Below are positions 48,067-57,316 of a stretch of DNA of 64,000 nucleotides, one piece after another. The DNA is from Chitinophagales bacterium. Lineage in GTDB: Bacteria > Bacteroidota > Bacteroidia > Chitinophagales > Chitinophagaceae. The DNA lies in NCBI GenBank assembly GCA_026936105.1, contig JAIXKI010000011.1:52173-116172 (forward strand), in the 5' to 3' direction. How positions within the stretch are numbered: the stretch's first letter is position 1; each line of letters opens with the position of its first letter. Position numbers and translations under genes: made by a program. The notes beneath the pieces are model-generated. The model saw only the letters and a program-made list of their open reading frames with translations. It had not been told where the DNA came from and ran no database searches.

Positions 48067-48789
48067 TCAGACAAATTTTTTATAGAGGCTGTAAGGAGCT
48101 ATTCTCATGGCGGCTGCTACCATTCTCCAGCGCTTACTGATATAGGCTTTCCGTTTCTTTTTTTCAATGGCATGAATGATTTGTTTTGCGGCTTTTTCCA
48201 CTGGCACCACCCAAAAGAGCTTATTGCCCATCGCCATCCTGGTTTTTACAAAACCGGGTTCAATACAGGTGATATCAATATTTTTCTTCATCCTGTATGC
48301 TTTTACTGAAAGGCCTTCAAAATACCTGGTTTGAAAAGATTTTGAAGCACTGTATGCCGGTGCCCAGCCCATTCCTCTTTCCGCAGCTACAGAGGAAATG
48401 GTAACGAGATGACCGTGATCCTGACGGGTGAAAAAATTAAAAGCCCAATTGGCGATCTCGGCAAAGGCATACACATTAGTATCAATCATCTGCTTATCCC
48501 ATTCCCATTTTAGTTCCTTACCCGGTTCCCCTGTTCCCGCACTGATGATGAGAATATCCAGTCCACCCAATTTATTTTCCAGCGATTCCAGCCGGGAGAT
48601 ATTTTCATTCTGTGTCACATCAAAGCACTCTGTAAAAATGTTTTCGGGAAATTGCTGCTGCACTTCCCGGAGCATAAAATCCCTTCTGCCGGTGATCCCC
48701 ACTTTGTTTCCCATACCCGCATAGAGTTCTGCCATTTTTCTTCCCATGCCGGAACTGGCCCCAATGATGATTATTTTCCCTGGCTTCAT
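48067..48789 (-). CDS. Short-chain dehydrogenase/reductase
   Basis: 240 aa. The cofactor motif IIIGASSGMGRKMAE, the NNAG-like position as LIISAGTG, and the active-site YSASKSFQ (Tyr-x-x-x-Lys) with the preceding Ser in LVTISSVAAERG are all present. The C-terminus has a membrane-near basic patch (EKKKRKAYISKRWRMVAA). Substrate unknown. It is divergent from the secreted coiled-coil gene. Confidence 0.93.
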   Translation of the reverse strand: MKPGKIIIIGASSGMGRKMAELYAGMGNKVGITGRRDFMLREVQQQFPENIFTECFDVTQNENISRLESLENKLGGLDILIISAGTGEPGKELKWEWDKQMIDTNVYAFAEIANWAFNFFTRQDHGHLVTISSVAAERGMGWAPAYSASKSFQTRYFEGLSVKAYRMKKNIDITCIEPGFVKTRMAMGNKLFWVVPVEKAAKQIIHAIEKKKRKAYISKRWRMVAAAMRIAPYSLYKKFV

Positions 48790-48846
48790 ATTATTTTTTT
48801 TCTCTATTTTAGAATAAATTATCTAAATTTATACAAAGCACAGAAT

Positions 48847-50373
48847 ATGAAACCCTGCCTGTTAACTGCTGTGCTCTCCTCATTGCTGCTCATGACAGCC
48901 TATGTTGCCGTTACTCAGACAGTAACCTTGCAAAAAGGATTAGCTACAATTGAGTTATCCACTTCATCAGGAACCATCAAAGTTTACCTGCCGGATGATA
49001 TTCGGCCGGGGGATGTTATTACGGGTAAAATCAGTGCGGAACCTGCAGGAAAAAATCAGAAACAAACCGGAAAGAATCTTGCGGATCTGAAAAAAAAATC
49101 ATTCAGGATCAATGAACAGATATTCACTGCGGACGATACGGATAAAAAGTTTCAGTTCTTGCATAATCAGAATAATGACAACGACAGGCTTGAGATACAG
49201 TTCTTTGATGCAAAAGGCCGGGAAGCAGGAAAAGCGATTGTGCCATCCCGAATCAATAATAACCCCGAAAATTGCAGGATCCCGTTGCATATACTGACGG
49301 GATCGCCTGTTTCTATTCCAGGACATTTTGATGGCGATGCATCAAATACTTCTTGTTCCTTAGATAATAAATATGTTGAGATCATAGCAGAGTCTCCACG
49401 ACAATGTATTCTCTCTTATCCTCAGGAAGGAGAGGGAATGCACAGTTTGCAGGTGCAGGAATCCGGAAAGCCTGCCTGTTCACAAAATGTTTCGGGTGTC
49501 AGTTTGAATGTCTCTGCCGGGAAACTTGATTTGCTGAAAGGAGAGAAGACTTTTATCAGGGTAAACATAACAGGCCTCCGGGGTTTATCAGCCGAAGCAA
49601 AGCTTTCCCTTACTAACATGACGGCAGGTACTGTAGCTATGGAGCCATCAGATTTTATTGTTGCTTCATTATTGCCCGACAGCACCGGCTCAGGAATTTT
49701 TGAACGGTATTATAATATCCGGAGTTTAAAAGCCGGGAGGTTTATAGTGAATGTTGACCTGGAACTTCCGGGTGTTCAGTATGAAATAAAAAAGCTTGAT
49801 AAACCACGGAGGCTGGAAGATAAAGCACTGCATACCGGCTTAAGCGAGGCAATTAAAAAACTGGAAGCGGATGCGGGTGGCGCCCAGGGAAAAGAATACA
49901 GTAATATGTGTGAAAGCTGTCAGAAATGTATCCGTGCCATAGCTGGAACATGGGCTGAAGATCTTGTAGAAAAGCTCGGAGAAGATTTAATCAGAGAATC
50001 CGTAGGCAAAGCAATCGGTATGTTTACGGAAAGTAAGGAACTCCTTAAAAAACTAAAGGAGATGGTAGATAAAGCCAATGAAGCCGGCGATAAGGCTGAA
50101 AAGTTAGCGGAAGAACTGGAAAAAAAGATCAGGGAAAAAGAATTGCAGTTGCTTGTATTCAAAGACAAGCTTTGTGACAGCAACAAGGATTGTGTGGTGT
50201 CGGCTATGATTTTTTATGATCCTTCAACCGGGTGTGTCACTGCATTTGTAAAATGTAATGGCAGGGCAGGAGTTTGTTGCCCCAAATCTTTTAATACTGC
50301 AAAGATTACTTATTGTACTGACGAACATGGTATGCCAAAGGATCTGCCTCAGGTAGAAGTAATTTCTGAATAG
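48847..50373 (+). CDS. Exported Cys-rich coiled-coil protein of unknown function
   Basis: 508 aa from the ATG at 48847, which gives a signal peptide (MKPCLLTAVLSSLLLMTAYV). Longer in-frame starts lie inside the divergent SDR gene and are rejected. Residues about 25-320 are beta-rich with IYLPDD-like, LHILTGSPVSIPGHFDGDAS and Ig-like stretches. A long charged coiled coil (about 410-465, LLKKLKEMVDKANEAGDKAE) follows a CESCQKC motif. The tail holds several cysteines (CDSNKDCVV, FVKCNGRAGVCCPKSF), probably disulfide-bonded. No family recognised. Confidence 0.75.
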   Translation: MKPCLLTAVLSSLLLMTAYVAVTQTVTLQKGLATIELSTSSGTIKVYLPDDIRPGDVITGKISAEPAGKNQKQTGKNLADLKKKSFRINEQIFTADDTDKKFQFLHNQNNDNDRLEIQFFDAKGREAGKAIVPSRINNNPENCRIPLHILTGSPVSIPGHFDGDASNTSCSLDNKYVEIIAESPRQCILSYPQEGEGMHSLQVQESGKPACSQNVSGVSLNVSAGKLDLLKGEKTFIRVNITGLRGLSAEAKLSLTNMTAGTVAMEPSDFIVASLLPDSTGSGIFERYYNIRSLKAGRFIVNVDLELPGVQYEIKKLDKPRRLEDKALHTGLSEAIKKLEADAGGAQGKEYSNMCESCQKCIRAIAGTWAEDLVEKLGEDLIRESVGKAIGMFTESKELLKKLKEMVDKANEAGDKAEKLAEELEKKIREKELQLLVFKDKLCDSNKDCVVSAMIFYDPSTGCVTAFVKCNGRAGVCCPKSFNTAKITYCTDEHGMPKDLPQVEVISE

Positions 50374-50398
50374 TTTAATGATTTGTTACATAAAAAGA

Positions 50399-51301
50399 TC
50401 AAATACCTCTATGCCGGAGATTAGCCAGCAATAATCCGGCAAACACCAGTGTCATGCTTATGACATGATACACCGTGAAGGTTTCACCCAGGTAAAACAC
50501 TGCAATGATGGCGGTGAAAACAGGGATCAGGTTTCCGAACAGAACTGTTCTTGCAGCGCCGATTTTCAGGATGGCAAGGTTCCAGAAAAGATAACTGATG
50601 ACGGAAGCGCCGAGGCCAAGAAAAATAACTGAAGCGATTGTCCTGAAATTCCAGGTAATAGCAGCGTCGGATAACGTTTCCCTGATAAAGAGCGGCAGCA
50701 GCAATATAGTTCCCAATGAAAAAATGATGAATAAAAAATTTGTGGGTGAAATGGCTGCCGGTTTTTTCTTTGCCATGACGCTATAAACCGCAAAACAAAA
50801 TGCTGCGGTCAATGCCCAGATGTCTCCTTTTTCAAAATGAAGGTTAAATAATTTCTGTAAATCACCTTTGCTCATGATAACCAGCACACCGATGATGCAG
50901 AGCAGCAGCCCGGTCATTTTTTTCCAACCGATATATTCTTTCAGAAAAATGCGGGCCATGATGATTGCCATCACGGGCGAAGAAGTGGTGCTGATCAACC
51001 CGAGATTGATGGCCGTGGTATAATGTCCCGCAACATAGAGCAATGTGTTGAATACAGAAATGCCGATCAGCGAAATGAAAAAAATATATAGCCGGTTCTC
51101 TTTCACGGCCTTCCATTCTTTTTTGAATTGCTTCAGGGCAAAAGGAGCAATGATGAGAGATGCAGAGAACCAACGGAAGAAAGCAAGGCTCACCGCAGGA
51201 ATGGAATCTTTCATATCCCTTGCCACAATAAAATTTCCTGACCAGATAAATGCAGCCAGCGAAGCAAGGGCGATTCCGGTTATTGAGTCTTTTTTTGTCA
51301 A
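50399..51301 (-). CDS. EamA/DMT family transporter
   Basis: 300 aa with ten predicted helices in two EamA repeats (LAAFIWSGNFIVARDMKDSI; ALTAAFCFAVYSVMAKKKPA). DMT-type exporters move metabolites out of the cell; the substrate is unknown. It is the last gene of a four-gene minus-strand unit, starting 6 bp before the radical SAM stop. Confidence 0.92.
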   Translation of the reverse strand: MTKKDSITGIALASLAAFIWSGNFIVARDMKDSIPAVSLAFFRWFSASLIIAPFALKQFKKEWKAVKENRLYIFFISLIGISVFNTLLYVAGHYTTAINLGLISTTSSPVMAIIMARIFLKEYIGWKKMTGLLLCIIGVLVIMSKGDLQKLFNLHFEKGDIWALTAAFCFAVYSVMAKKKPAAISPTNFLFIIFSLGTILLLPLFIRETLSDAAITWNFRTIASVIFLGLGASVISYLFWNLAILKIGAARTVLFGNLIPVFTAIIAVFYLGETFTVYHVISMTLVFAGLLLANLRHRGI

Positions 51302-51307
51302 GGGATC

Positions 51308-52624
51308 TTAATGGTGGGCAAAATCAGTTTCAAATTTTCCGTTGATCCTTTCGATAGGTGGATTGTAATACCCGAATTTCAGATCAGGAAATTCTTCTCT
51401 TATTGTTTGAAGCAGTGTACGCATTCCCATGCATTCTCCGGTATCCGTCACCCCGATCTTGCCGAGGTACCAGTCGGGATCAATATTAAAATTGCGCCAC
51501 TGGATCATGCAGAGATCTGTGTCACGGATCAGTTTTCTCAGGGCTTCGTATTCTGCAATGCTGTCCGTCATTCCCGGAAAAACGAAATAATTGATAGACG
51601 TCCAGCCGTCATAGCTCCGGACCACTTTCAGGCTTTCAATGATATCTTCAAAATCATAGTTGTTGGGCCGGTAATAAGGCATGTAGATTTCTCTCCGTGC
51701 AGAATTGGTGCTGACCCGGATGGAGTTCAGTCCTGCCTCGCACAATACTTTTACTACTTTGGGATTGGAACCGTTCGTATTAATGTTGATGCTTCCCTTG
51801 TTCGTGTGTTTTCTGATGGCTATGATGGAATCTCTCAATGTTTCCCACATCAATAATGGTTCCCCCTCACATCCCTGCCCGAAACTGATGATCGGATAAG
51901 GAGCAGCTTCAAGATGCGGCACCGTATATTCCACGATCTCATCCACCGTGGGTTTGAATGCTAAACGATCTTGCGGCGACACAATTTTTTCTTCATCCGG
52001 TTGCAATGAAATACAACCGATGCAATTTGCATTGCAGGCGGGAGATGCGGGAACAGGACATTCCCATCGTCCCAGGAAATAATTTCTTGCTGCAGGGCAA
52101 TGGTAATTCAATGCACAGTTTTCACCAAGATGTTTTACCAAACGGTTATGCGGATAAGTTTTTAAAAATTGTTCTACATCCAGTTCCACTTCTTTCTGAT
52201 CATATCCGTCACAATCCTGCCTGATGTCCGGTTCTATTCTTACAGCAGGAACATAAAATTTATCTTGATGCCAGCCTGCTGCTGTATAACAAAACAGCGG
52301 AAGTACGGGAGCGTCCGGCGCTGTTTCATAAGCAGCTAAATAAAATCCGGTATGCGCAGGCGGAATAAAAGCAGCTACTGCCCAGCCTTTCTCACACAAT
52401 CTCATCTCCCCGGTCTTTACATCAATACCGATTCCTTTTCTTCCGGGCAGTTCATACATTTGTCCTCCTTCGGGAAGTTCGATCCATTCATCTTCGGGAA
52501 CAGGAACGGCATCCCATCCGCTTCTGCCGGTGGCATATAAAGAAGTGTCTTCAAAAATATTTCCCTTGCCGTCAGAATAGAGTATGTATGGAGAAAGTTT
52601 CAATTTGAATTTATTTTCTTTCAA
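51308..52624 (-). CDS. Radical SAM enzyme of unknown function
   Basis: 438 aa. The 4Fe-4S motif CxxxCxxC is at C197, C201 and C204 (CNANCIGCISLQ). It is preceded by a 195-residue N-terminal part with several extra Cys (ENCALNYHCPAARNYFLGRW). The SAM-binding GE-like region is ISFGQGCEGEPLL, and NINTNGSNPKVVKVLCEAGL follows. No SPASM-type Cys cluster is clear at the C-terminus. Neighbours (arginase family, membrane protein, exporter) do not name the substrate. It overlaps the upstream gene by 14 bp. Confidence 0.9.
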   Translation of the reverse strand: MKENKFKLKLSPYILYSDGKGNIFEDTSLYATGRSGWDAVPVPEDEWIELPEGGQMYELPGRKGIGIDVKTGEMRLCEKGWAVAAFIPPAHTGFYLAAYETAPDAPVLPLFCYTAAGWHQDKFYVPAVRIEPDIRQDCDGYDQKEVELDVEQFLKTYPHNRLVKHLGENCALNYHCPAARNYFLGRWECPVPASPACNANCIGCISLQPDEEKIVSPQDRLAFKPTVDEIVEYTVPHLEAAPYPIISFGQGCEGEPLLMWETLRDSIIAIRKHTNKGSININTNGSNPKVVKVLCEAGLNSIRVSTNSARREIYMPYYRPNNYDFEDIIESLKVVRSYDGWTSINYFVFPGMTDSIAEYEALRKLIRDTDLCMIQWRNFNIDPDWYLGKIGVTDTGECMGMRTLLQTIREEFPDLKFGYYNPPIERINGKFETDFAHH

Positions 52625-53162
52625 CTGCAGAGTTTAAATGTTGCACGCAAAATTCGTTAAATTCTTTTTCATTTATGGAATCACTTTCTTCTTCAATTTG
52701 TTGCTGAATGATCCGGTTGCTTTTAAAGTCAATGGTCAATATTCCGTCTTTCAGGATCACGTTGCTGAGTTCATTCCAGTCATGGCTTTTTCCGGTCAGG
52801 GAAGGAAAACGGATCTTATCATCATAAAACTCCACTTTCAGTTTTCCCGATGAAATGTGATCCAGGATCAGGAAGACAAGGTTGATGATGGCTATCCACG
52901 GGTAAGGGGTAAAAAACCATGTTATAGTAAAAAGGATGAATGCAATGCCAAAGGCCGTCCTGCCTTTTTGAAACCTGAAATATTTCAAAGCAGGGATGGA
53001 CAGCAATGCCAGGAATGTCAGAATAAAAAGTATGGCTTTGTTATGGGCAGCGGTGACAGCAAGAAGGAACAGTGTGATAAAATTTACAGAGATCAGTAAC
53101 CAGCTGATAAAGCGGTAGGTCTTTTCTTTTTCATTTTTCAGAATGATCTCATAATGTTTCAT
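52611..53162 (-). CDS. Membrane protein of unknown function
   Basis: 183 aa from MKHYEIILKNEKEKTYRF at 53162, just after the stop of the upstream arginase-family gene; an earlier ATG at 53183 would overlap that gene. Four hydrophobic segments (about 19-40, 42-58, 66-80 and 85-102) are followed by a soluble PH-like part (VEFYDDKIRFPSLTGKSHDW, ILTIDFKSNRIIQQ). Position in the operon suggests a shared role with the radical SAM enzyme, which it overlaps, but none is known. Confidence 0.75.
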   Translation of the reverse strand: MKHYEIILKNEKEKTYRFISWLLISVNFITLFLLAVTAAHNKAILFILTFLALLSIPALKYFRFQKGRTAFGIAFILFTITWFFTPYPWIAIINLVFLILDHISSGKLKVEFYDDKIRFPSLTGKSHDWNELSNVILKDGILTIDFKSNRIIQQQIEEESDSINEKEFNEFCVQHLNSAVERK

Positions 53163-53163
53163 A

Positions 53164-54207
53164 TCAGGGATTGCTGGCAACAAGCAGGTTGCATAATTTG
53201 AATAATACCCTGGCGCCTACATTGGCATCCCATTCATTTTCACCGGTGCCCACTTCATTGAGGTCGAAGCCAATGATCTTTTTACCGCTCTGCAACACTT
53301 TGCTGAGCAAATAGAATACCTGCTCTGCTTCAAATCCGCCTTGTACCGGTGTGCCGGTATTGGGACAAAGTTTGGGATCCAGTCCGTCAATATCAAAGCT
53401 GACAAACACTTTTTCAGGCAAATGGCTTACAATCTCTTCCGCAATATTTTTCCAGGTGTCGCCTTCAAACTGGCGGTAACGGATATCCTTATCGAAATAA
53501 GTGACCACTCTTGCCGGATGATCATTGATGTAGTGCCATTCACTTTCACAATAATCCCGGGTTCCTGCCTGCACCAGTTTCTGAACTTCGGGTATCTCGT
53601 TCAAAGCATTGTACATGATGCTGGCGTGTGAATAATGAAAACCCTCATAAGCTTCTCTCAGGTCGGCATGTGCATCTATCTGAAGAATGCCGAATGAACC
53701 GTGTTTTTCTGCAATGGCTTTAAAAAATCCGAATGTAGTGCTGTGGTCGCCGCCGAGCAATGCGACCAGTTTGTTTTTGTTCAGCAGGGTGATCGTTTGC
53801 TCATACACCCATTTATTCAGTAGTTCACTTCCTTCGTTCACCTCAATGAGTGACTTGGTCATGAACTGGTTGGCTTCCAGTTTTTCTCCTTTGGAGATAT
53901 AATCAATATACAGTTCTGCTTCTTTGCGCAGGTAATCGCTTTTCATTAATATTTTCTTATCGGCGGGGCGCATATAGAATCCCTGCTTCCATCCGTCCGG
54001 AACTTCCCGGTCAAATAGATCTATCTGGAAACTTGCTTTAAGAATGGCTTCGGAAGAGCGGGCGGTGCCGGCATTGTAACTGACCGTGACTTCCCAGGGC
54101 ACAGGCACGATGATCAGTCTGGCAGTGTCTTCAGTGGTGGGCAGGCCAAAGATGTTGTTATTCGGGTTGCCCACAGAATTCGGATCAAAATTCGAAAGAT
54201 CGGACAT
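53164..54207 (-). CDS. Arginase/agmatinase family ureohydrolase
   Basis: 347 aa. The binuclear manganese site is complete: ALLGGDHSTTFGFFKA, QIDAHADLREAYEG with YSHASIM, and SFDIDGLDPKLCPNTGTP. These enzymes split arginine, agmatine, guanidinobutyrate or formimidoylglutamate; motifs alone do not decide which. It is the first gene of the four-gene unit down to 50399. Confidence 0.93.
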   Translation of the reverse strand: MSDLSNFDPNSVGNPNNNIFGLPTTEDTARLIIVPVPWEVTVSYNAGTARSSEAILKASFQIDLFDREVPDGWKQGFYMRPADKKILMKSDYLRKEAELYIDYISKGEKLEANQFMTKSLIEVNEGSELLNKWVYEQTITLLNKNKLVALLGGDHSTTFGFFKAIAEKHGSFGILQIDAHADLREAYEGFHYSHASIMYNALNEIPEVQKLVQAGTRDYCESEWHYINDHPARVVTYFDKDIRYRQFEGDTWKNIAEEIVSHLPEKVFVSFDIDGLDPKLCPNTGTPVQGGFEAEQVFYLLSKVLQSGKKIIGFDLNEVGTGENEWDANVGARVLFKLCNLLVASNP

Positions 54208-54314
54208 ACTTGATTTTTAAAAGCGGTGCAAGTTAAAAGGCTTTAGGATAGCGGCAAAATTCAGCTTCCTGTATCAATTTTCCAACCGGATGCTCTTTGC
54301 TGTGGTTGTGGATT

Positions 54315-55379
54315 TCACTTTCTTCCCATTTGTTTCAGAAAAGAAATATGAGAAAAAAGAGCAGTGTGCACTCTCTTATATTCTATGTAAACCACGCCGT
54401 ATTCCAGGCAGGTGCTTTTAATGATCCTGCTGATGGCGGGGTAGTGGACGTGAGATATTTTGGGGAATAAATGGTGTTCGATCTGGAAATTCAATCCGCC
54501 TAACAACCAGCTTACCCATTTACTTTTTGTGGCAAAATCGGCAGTGGTCTTCAATTGATGGATAGCCCATTCATCTTCCATTTTTCCGCTTGATTTGTCG
54601 GCCACCGGAAAAGAGGTGTGTTCAACGGTATGCGCCAGTTGAAAAACAATACTTAACACAAATCCTGCCACTGCAGCAAAGATGATAAACCCTACCAGCC
54701 AGTCAATAAAGCCGACTTTGTAAACAGGTATGCCAATGAAAATAAAGTAATGAACAGCTTTGAAACCCCAGAATACAAGATGGTCATTCCATTTCATTTT
54801 TTTAAGAGGAATGTTCCCGATCTTTTTTCTGAAATATTTCTGAAAGTCCAGTACAAAGATCCAGAACAGATAAAGCATGGAATACAATAACCAGAAATAC
54901 CAATGCTGATACTTGTGAAACCCGTATTTCTTCTGAGTGGTGCTCATCCGCATCCAGGGTTGAATGTCAATATCATCATCCACCCCATCCACATTGGTAT
55001 AAGAATGGTGAATGACATTATGCTTCATATTCCACATAAAACTGTTTCCTCCCAGGATGTTGAGTGAGAAAGCAGCAAGTATATTGACCCATTTATGTTT
55101 GCTGAAACTGCCATGAGCGCCGTCGTGCATGACATTAAAGCCAATGGCAGCAACGATCCCGCCTAACAGTATGCATTCGGGAATTGCCCAGATCACGGAT
55201 GGAGTGAAGAAGACCAGGTGGATATAAACCAAAACAAAAGCCACCATGAGAATTATGGCTTTAATAAAAAGATTGTAATCACCGGTTGTGGATTTACCGA
55301 CTTCTTCGAAGTATTGACGGACTCTTTTTTTCAGTTCTGTATGAAAAGACCGGGGAGGGGTAATGAATTTTGGTGTCAA
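54315..55379 (-). CDS. Membrane fatty acid desaturase (acyl-lipid/front-end type)
   Basis: 354 aa with four membrane helices and the three histidine boxes HDGAHG, HHSYTNVDG and QIEHHLFP. The Gln in the third box (QxxHH) is the mark of front-end (delta-5/6-like) desaturases, but those usually carry a cytochrome b5 domain that is absent here. It introduces a double bond into acyl chains at the membrane with di-iron. It is a single gene. A minus-strand -7 box TACCTTTG lies at 55408-55415, about 30 bp upstream. Confidence 0.93.
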   Translation of the reverse strand: MTPKFITPPRSFHTELKKRVRQYFEEVGKSTTGDYNLFIKAIILMVAFVLVYIHLVFFTPSVIWAIPECILLGGIVAAIGFNVMHDGAHGSFSKHKWVNILAAFSLNILGGNSFMWNMKHNVIHHSYTNVDGVDDDIDIQPWMRMSTTQKKYGFHKYQHWYFWLLYSMLYLFWIFVLDFQKYFRKKIGNIPLKKMKWNDHLVFWGFKAVHYFIFIGIPVYKVGFIDWLVGFIIFAAVAGFVLSIVFQLAHTVEHTSFPVADKSSGKMEDEWAIHQLKTTADFATKSKWVSWLLGGLNFQIEHHLFPKISHVHYPAISRIIKSTCLEYGVVYIEYKRVHTALFSHISFLKQMGRK

Positions 55380-55407
55380 CTTGTATTGGATTTTTAGGGT
55401 GTTTTTT

Positions 55408-55415
55408 CAAAGGTA
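55408..55415 (-). promoter_or_regulatory. -7 promoter box of the desaturase gene
   Basis: On the minus strand this reads TACCTTTG, an exact TAnnTTTG match, placing the transcript start about 20 bp upstream of the desaturase ATG. The rest of the 326-bp gap to 55705 contains no gene that I recognise. Confidence 0.5.
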
Positions 55416-55705
55416 ACCCTATTATCACCGAATTGAAGAAATATTTCCTTATTTGGACAATTCTTTTTTTTGGGGTGATATCAGAAATAGTATGTTATGA
55501 CGAAAGGGTTTTCATTATTCAGGCAACTATTGGCAAAGAACGCTCCGGCTTTTTTATTGTTTTCTTTTTCCCTTTGTGGGAAAAGAAACAAAAAGATCAG
55601 GAAAAACGAATGGCTCTGCCCAATTTTACGGCCAGCACACAGAGACTTCGATTATTTCTTAACTAATACGGCTAAAAAACTTTTCCGATGAATGAATCGG
55701 ATCAG

Positions 55706-56443
55706 CTATGTTTCAAGAAGGATCAGTGCGTCCAGGCTGCGGATCCCGATCTTTTTTTCTGTGATAAATCCTTCACCATATTTGACTCCGATCCTTTTTC
55801 CCAGCATTCTTGCACGGGCAATAATGCTTTCCAGGAAGTCAGGAGAGGAAATATAAGTTTGTGGCCCTTCGTCTGATTCAGAAGAAACATGGAACTGGGT
55901 GCCGTATGCTTTGATGGATTCCATTCTTTGTTCAAACACATCACTGATGTCAATGATAAGGTCAGGCTCGTGATACCAGTCCTGGATATAATGTAATACA
56001 TAACCCGGCCTCCATTTTTGCTGTACTTTTCCGTTCTCATCCCAGGTTTCTATCTTCATCAGGCCCGATAAATAACAGGCGGTCGTGATGAGATGGCCGG
56101 CACGTCCGTGGTCCGGATGACGGTCATGGAGAATATTCCCGATCACAATATCCGGTTGATATTTCCGGATGGCTTGTATCAGTTTCAATTGATGTTCTTC
56201 ATCATTACGGAAAAAACCATCCCGCATTTTCAGGTTTTCCCTTACGGACACACCCAGTATCATCGCTGCTTTGGCTGCTTCTTCATACCGTGTTTCGATG
56301 GTGCCCCGGGTGCCTAATTCTCCCTGGGTGAGATCTACAATACCTGCTTTTTTCCCCCTTTTTATTTCATTAATAAGAGTACCCGAGCAACCGAGTTCCA
56401 CATCATCGGGATGAACGCCGATGGCAAGAATATCCAGTTTCAT
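55706..56443 (-). CDS. bshB1: Bacillithiol biosynthesis deacetylase BshB1
   Basis: 245 aa, PIG-L/LmbE zinc deacetylase fold. The N-terminal metal motif AIGVHPDDVELGCSG, then GELGTRGT, HDRHPDHGRAG with its His pair, and the C-terminal GVKYGEGFI are typical of BshB1 in Bacteroidota. It removes the acetyl group from GlcNAc-malate, the second step of bacillithiol synthesis. The neighbour is a DUF4294 gene 86 bp upstream on the same strand. The BstA-like protein at 39720 is a plausible user of the thiol. Confidence 0.94.
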   Translation of the reverse strand: MKLDILAIGVHPDDVELGCSGTLINEIKRGKKAGIVDLTQGELGTRGTIETRYEEAAKAAMILGVSVRENLKMRDGFFRNDEEHQLKLIQAIRKYQPDIVIGNILHDRHPDHGRAGHLITTACYLSGLMKIETWDENGKVQQKWRPGYVLHYIQDWYHEPDLIIDISDVFEQRMESIKAYGTQFHVSSESDEGPQTYISSPDFLESIIARARMLGKRIGVKYGEGFITEKKIGIRSLDALILLET

Positions 56444-56529
56444 GCTTGCAAGATAAGAAGGAAGTGGGAAGTATTACGTGTTCAGAGGCCCGGGATTGGG
56501 ATGCAGCTCATCCCGTTATGTGGCTGCGT

Positions 56530-57228
56530 TCACTTTCTGTAGGGATTATTGTACCAGATTCCATCAATCTCTTTCACAAAGTTTTCAATCTGACGATCGG
56601 TCTTGTCTTTAAGATCCCAGCTTTGCTTCAGGCTGCTTCCGAAAAAGAAAGCAATGGTCTGATAAAAACGTGCGGTCAGACCGTTTCGGTATTCTTTGAT
56701 CAGGTCGTAACAGTTGTTGCCTGTTTGCCGGTTGATGAGTTTCATCAGCACTTTTCCCTGGTAAACAGAAAGGTTGGAGAGCGGATCGGTAAACTGTGCC
56801 TTCAGTTCTTTTTCTCTGGACTTGATATAATCTTTTCTGTCTTTTTTGGAATGAACATTGACCAGGTGTGCATTCATGTCATTGATCGTGTTTCCGGCAA
56901 TGCGGGCATAAGGATATGTGACATAAACGGCATTGCGCAGGCGGTTCCATTGTTCCTGGAATTTTGCCAGCTTTTTTTCCGACATATCAGAGATCCAGAC
57001 GTTCTCCAGTTCTTTATAAGGAAGCAATTCATTGTGGTACCAGATGGCAGAAACAATGATGGTATCATTGGGTCCCCAGTTCTTTGCCCGTTCTTCAATG
57101 GATGGCACCGGGGGAATGGTATCCGTTTTGGCATAAGTGGCTATGATCTGGGCGTTGGATGAAATTCCGGCCATAATAGCTATGATCAGTAAAGGGAACG
57201 AATACCGGTATTTCTTCAGACCACTCAT
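56530..57228 (-). CDS. DUF4294 family exported protein
   Basis: 232 aa with a signal peptide (LLIIAIMAGISSNAQ). It has the domain features SAIWYHNELLPYKELENVWI, YVTYPYARIAGNTINDMNAH and KLINRQTGNNCYDLIKEYRN. The family is restricted largely to Bacteroidota and is uncharacterised. It lies between ccmF and bshB1 on the same strand; linkage may be only positional. Confidence 0.9.
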   Translation of the reverse strand: MSGLKKYRYSFPLLIIAIMAGISSNAQIIATYAKTDTIPPVPSIEERAKNWGPNDTIIVSAIWYHNELLPYKELENVWISDMSEKKLAKFQEQWNRLRNAVYVTYPYARIAGNTINDMNAHLVNVHSKKDRKDYIKSREKELKAQFTDPLSNLSVYQGKVLMKLINRQTGNNCYDLIKEYRNGLTARFYQTIAFFFGSSLKQSWDLKDKTDRQIENFVKEIDGIWYNNPYRK

Positions 57229-57316
57229 GTGTCTATAAAATTAAAAAAAAACTGCTGACTGTTTCTAATAACAGACAATGAAAGTAACCTGTTCGCTGTT
57301 TCAATAAAATGTAAAA

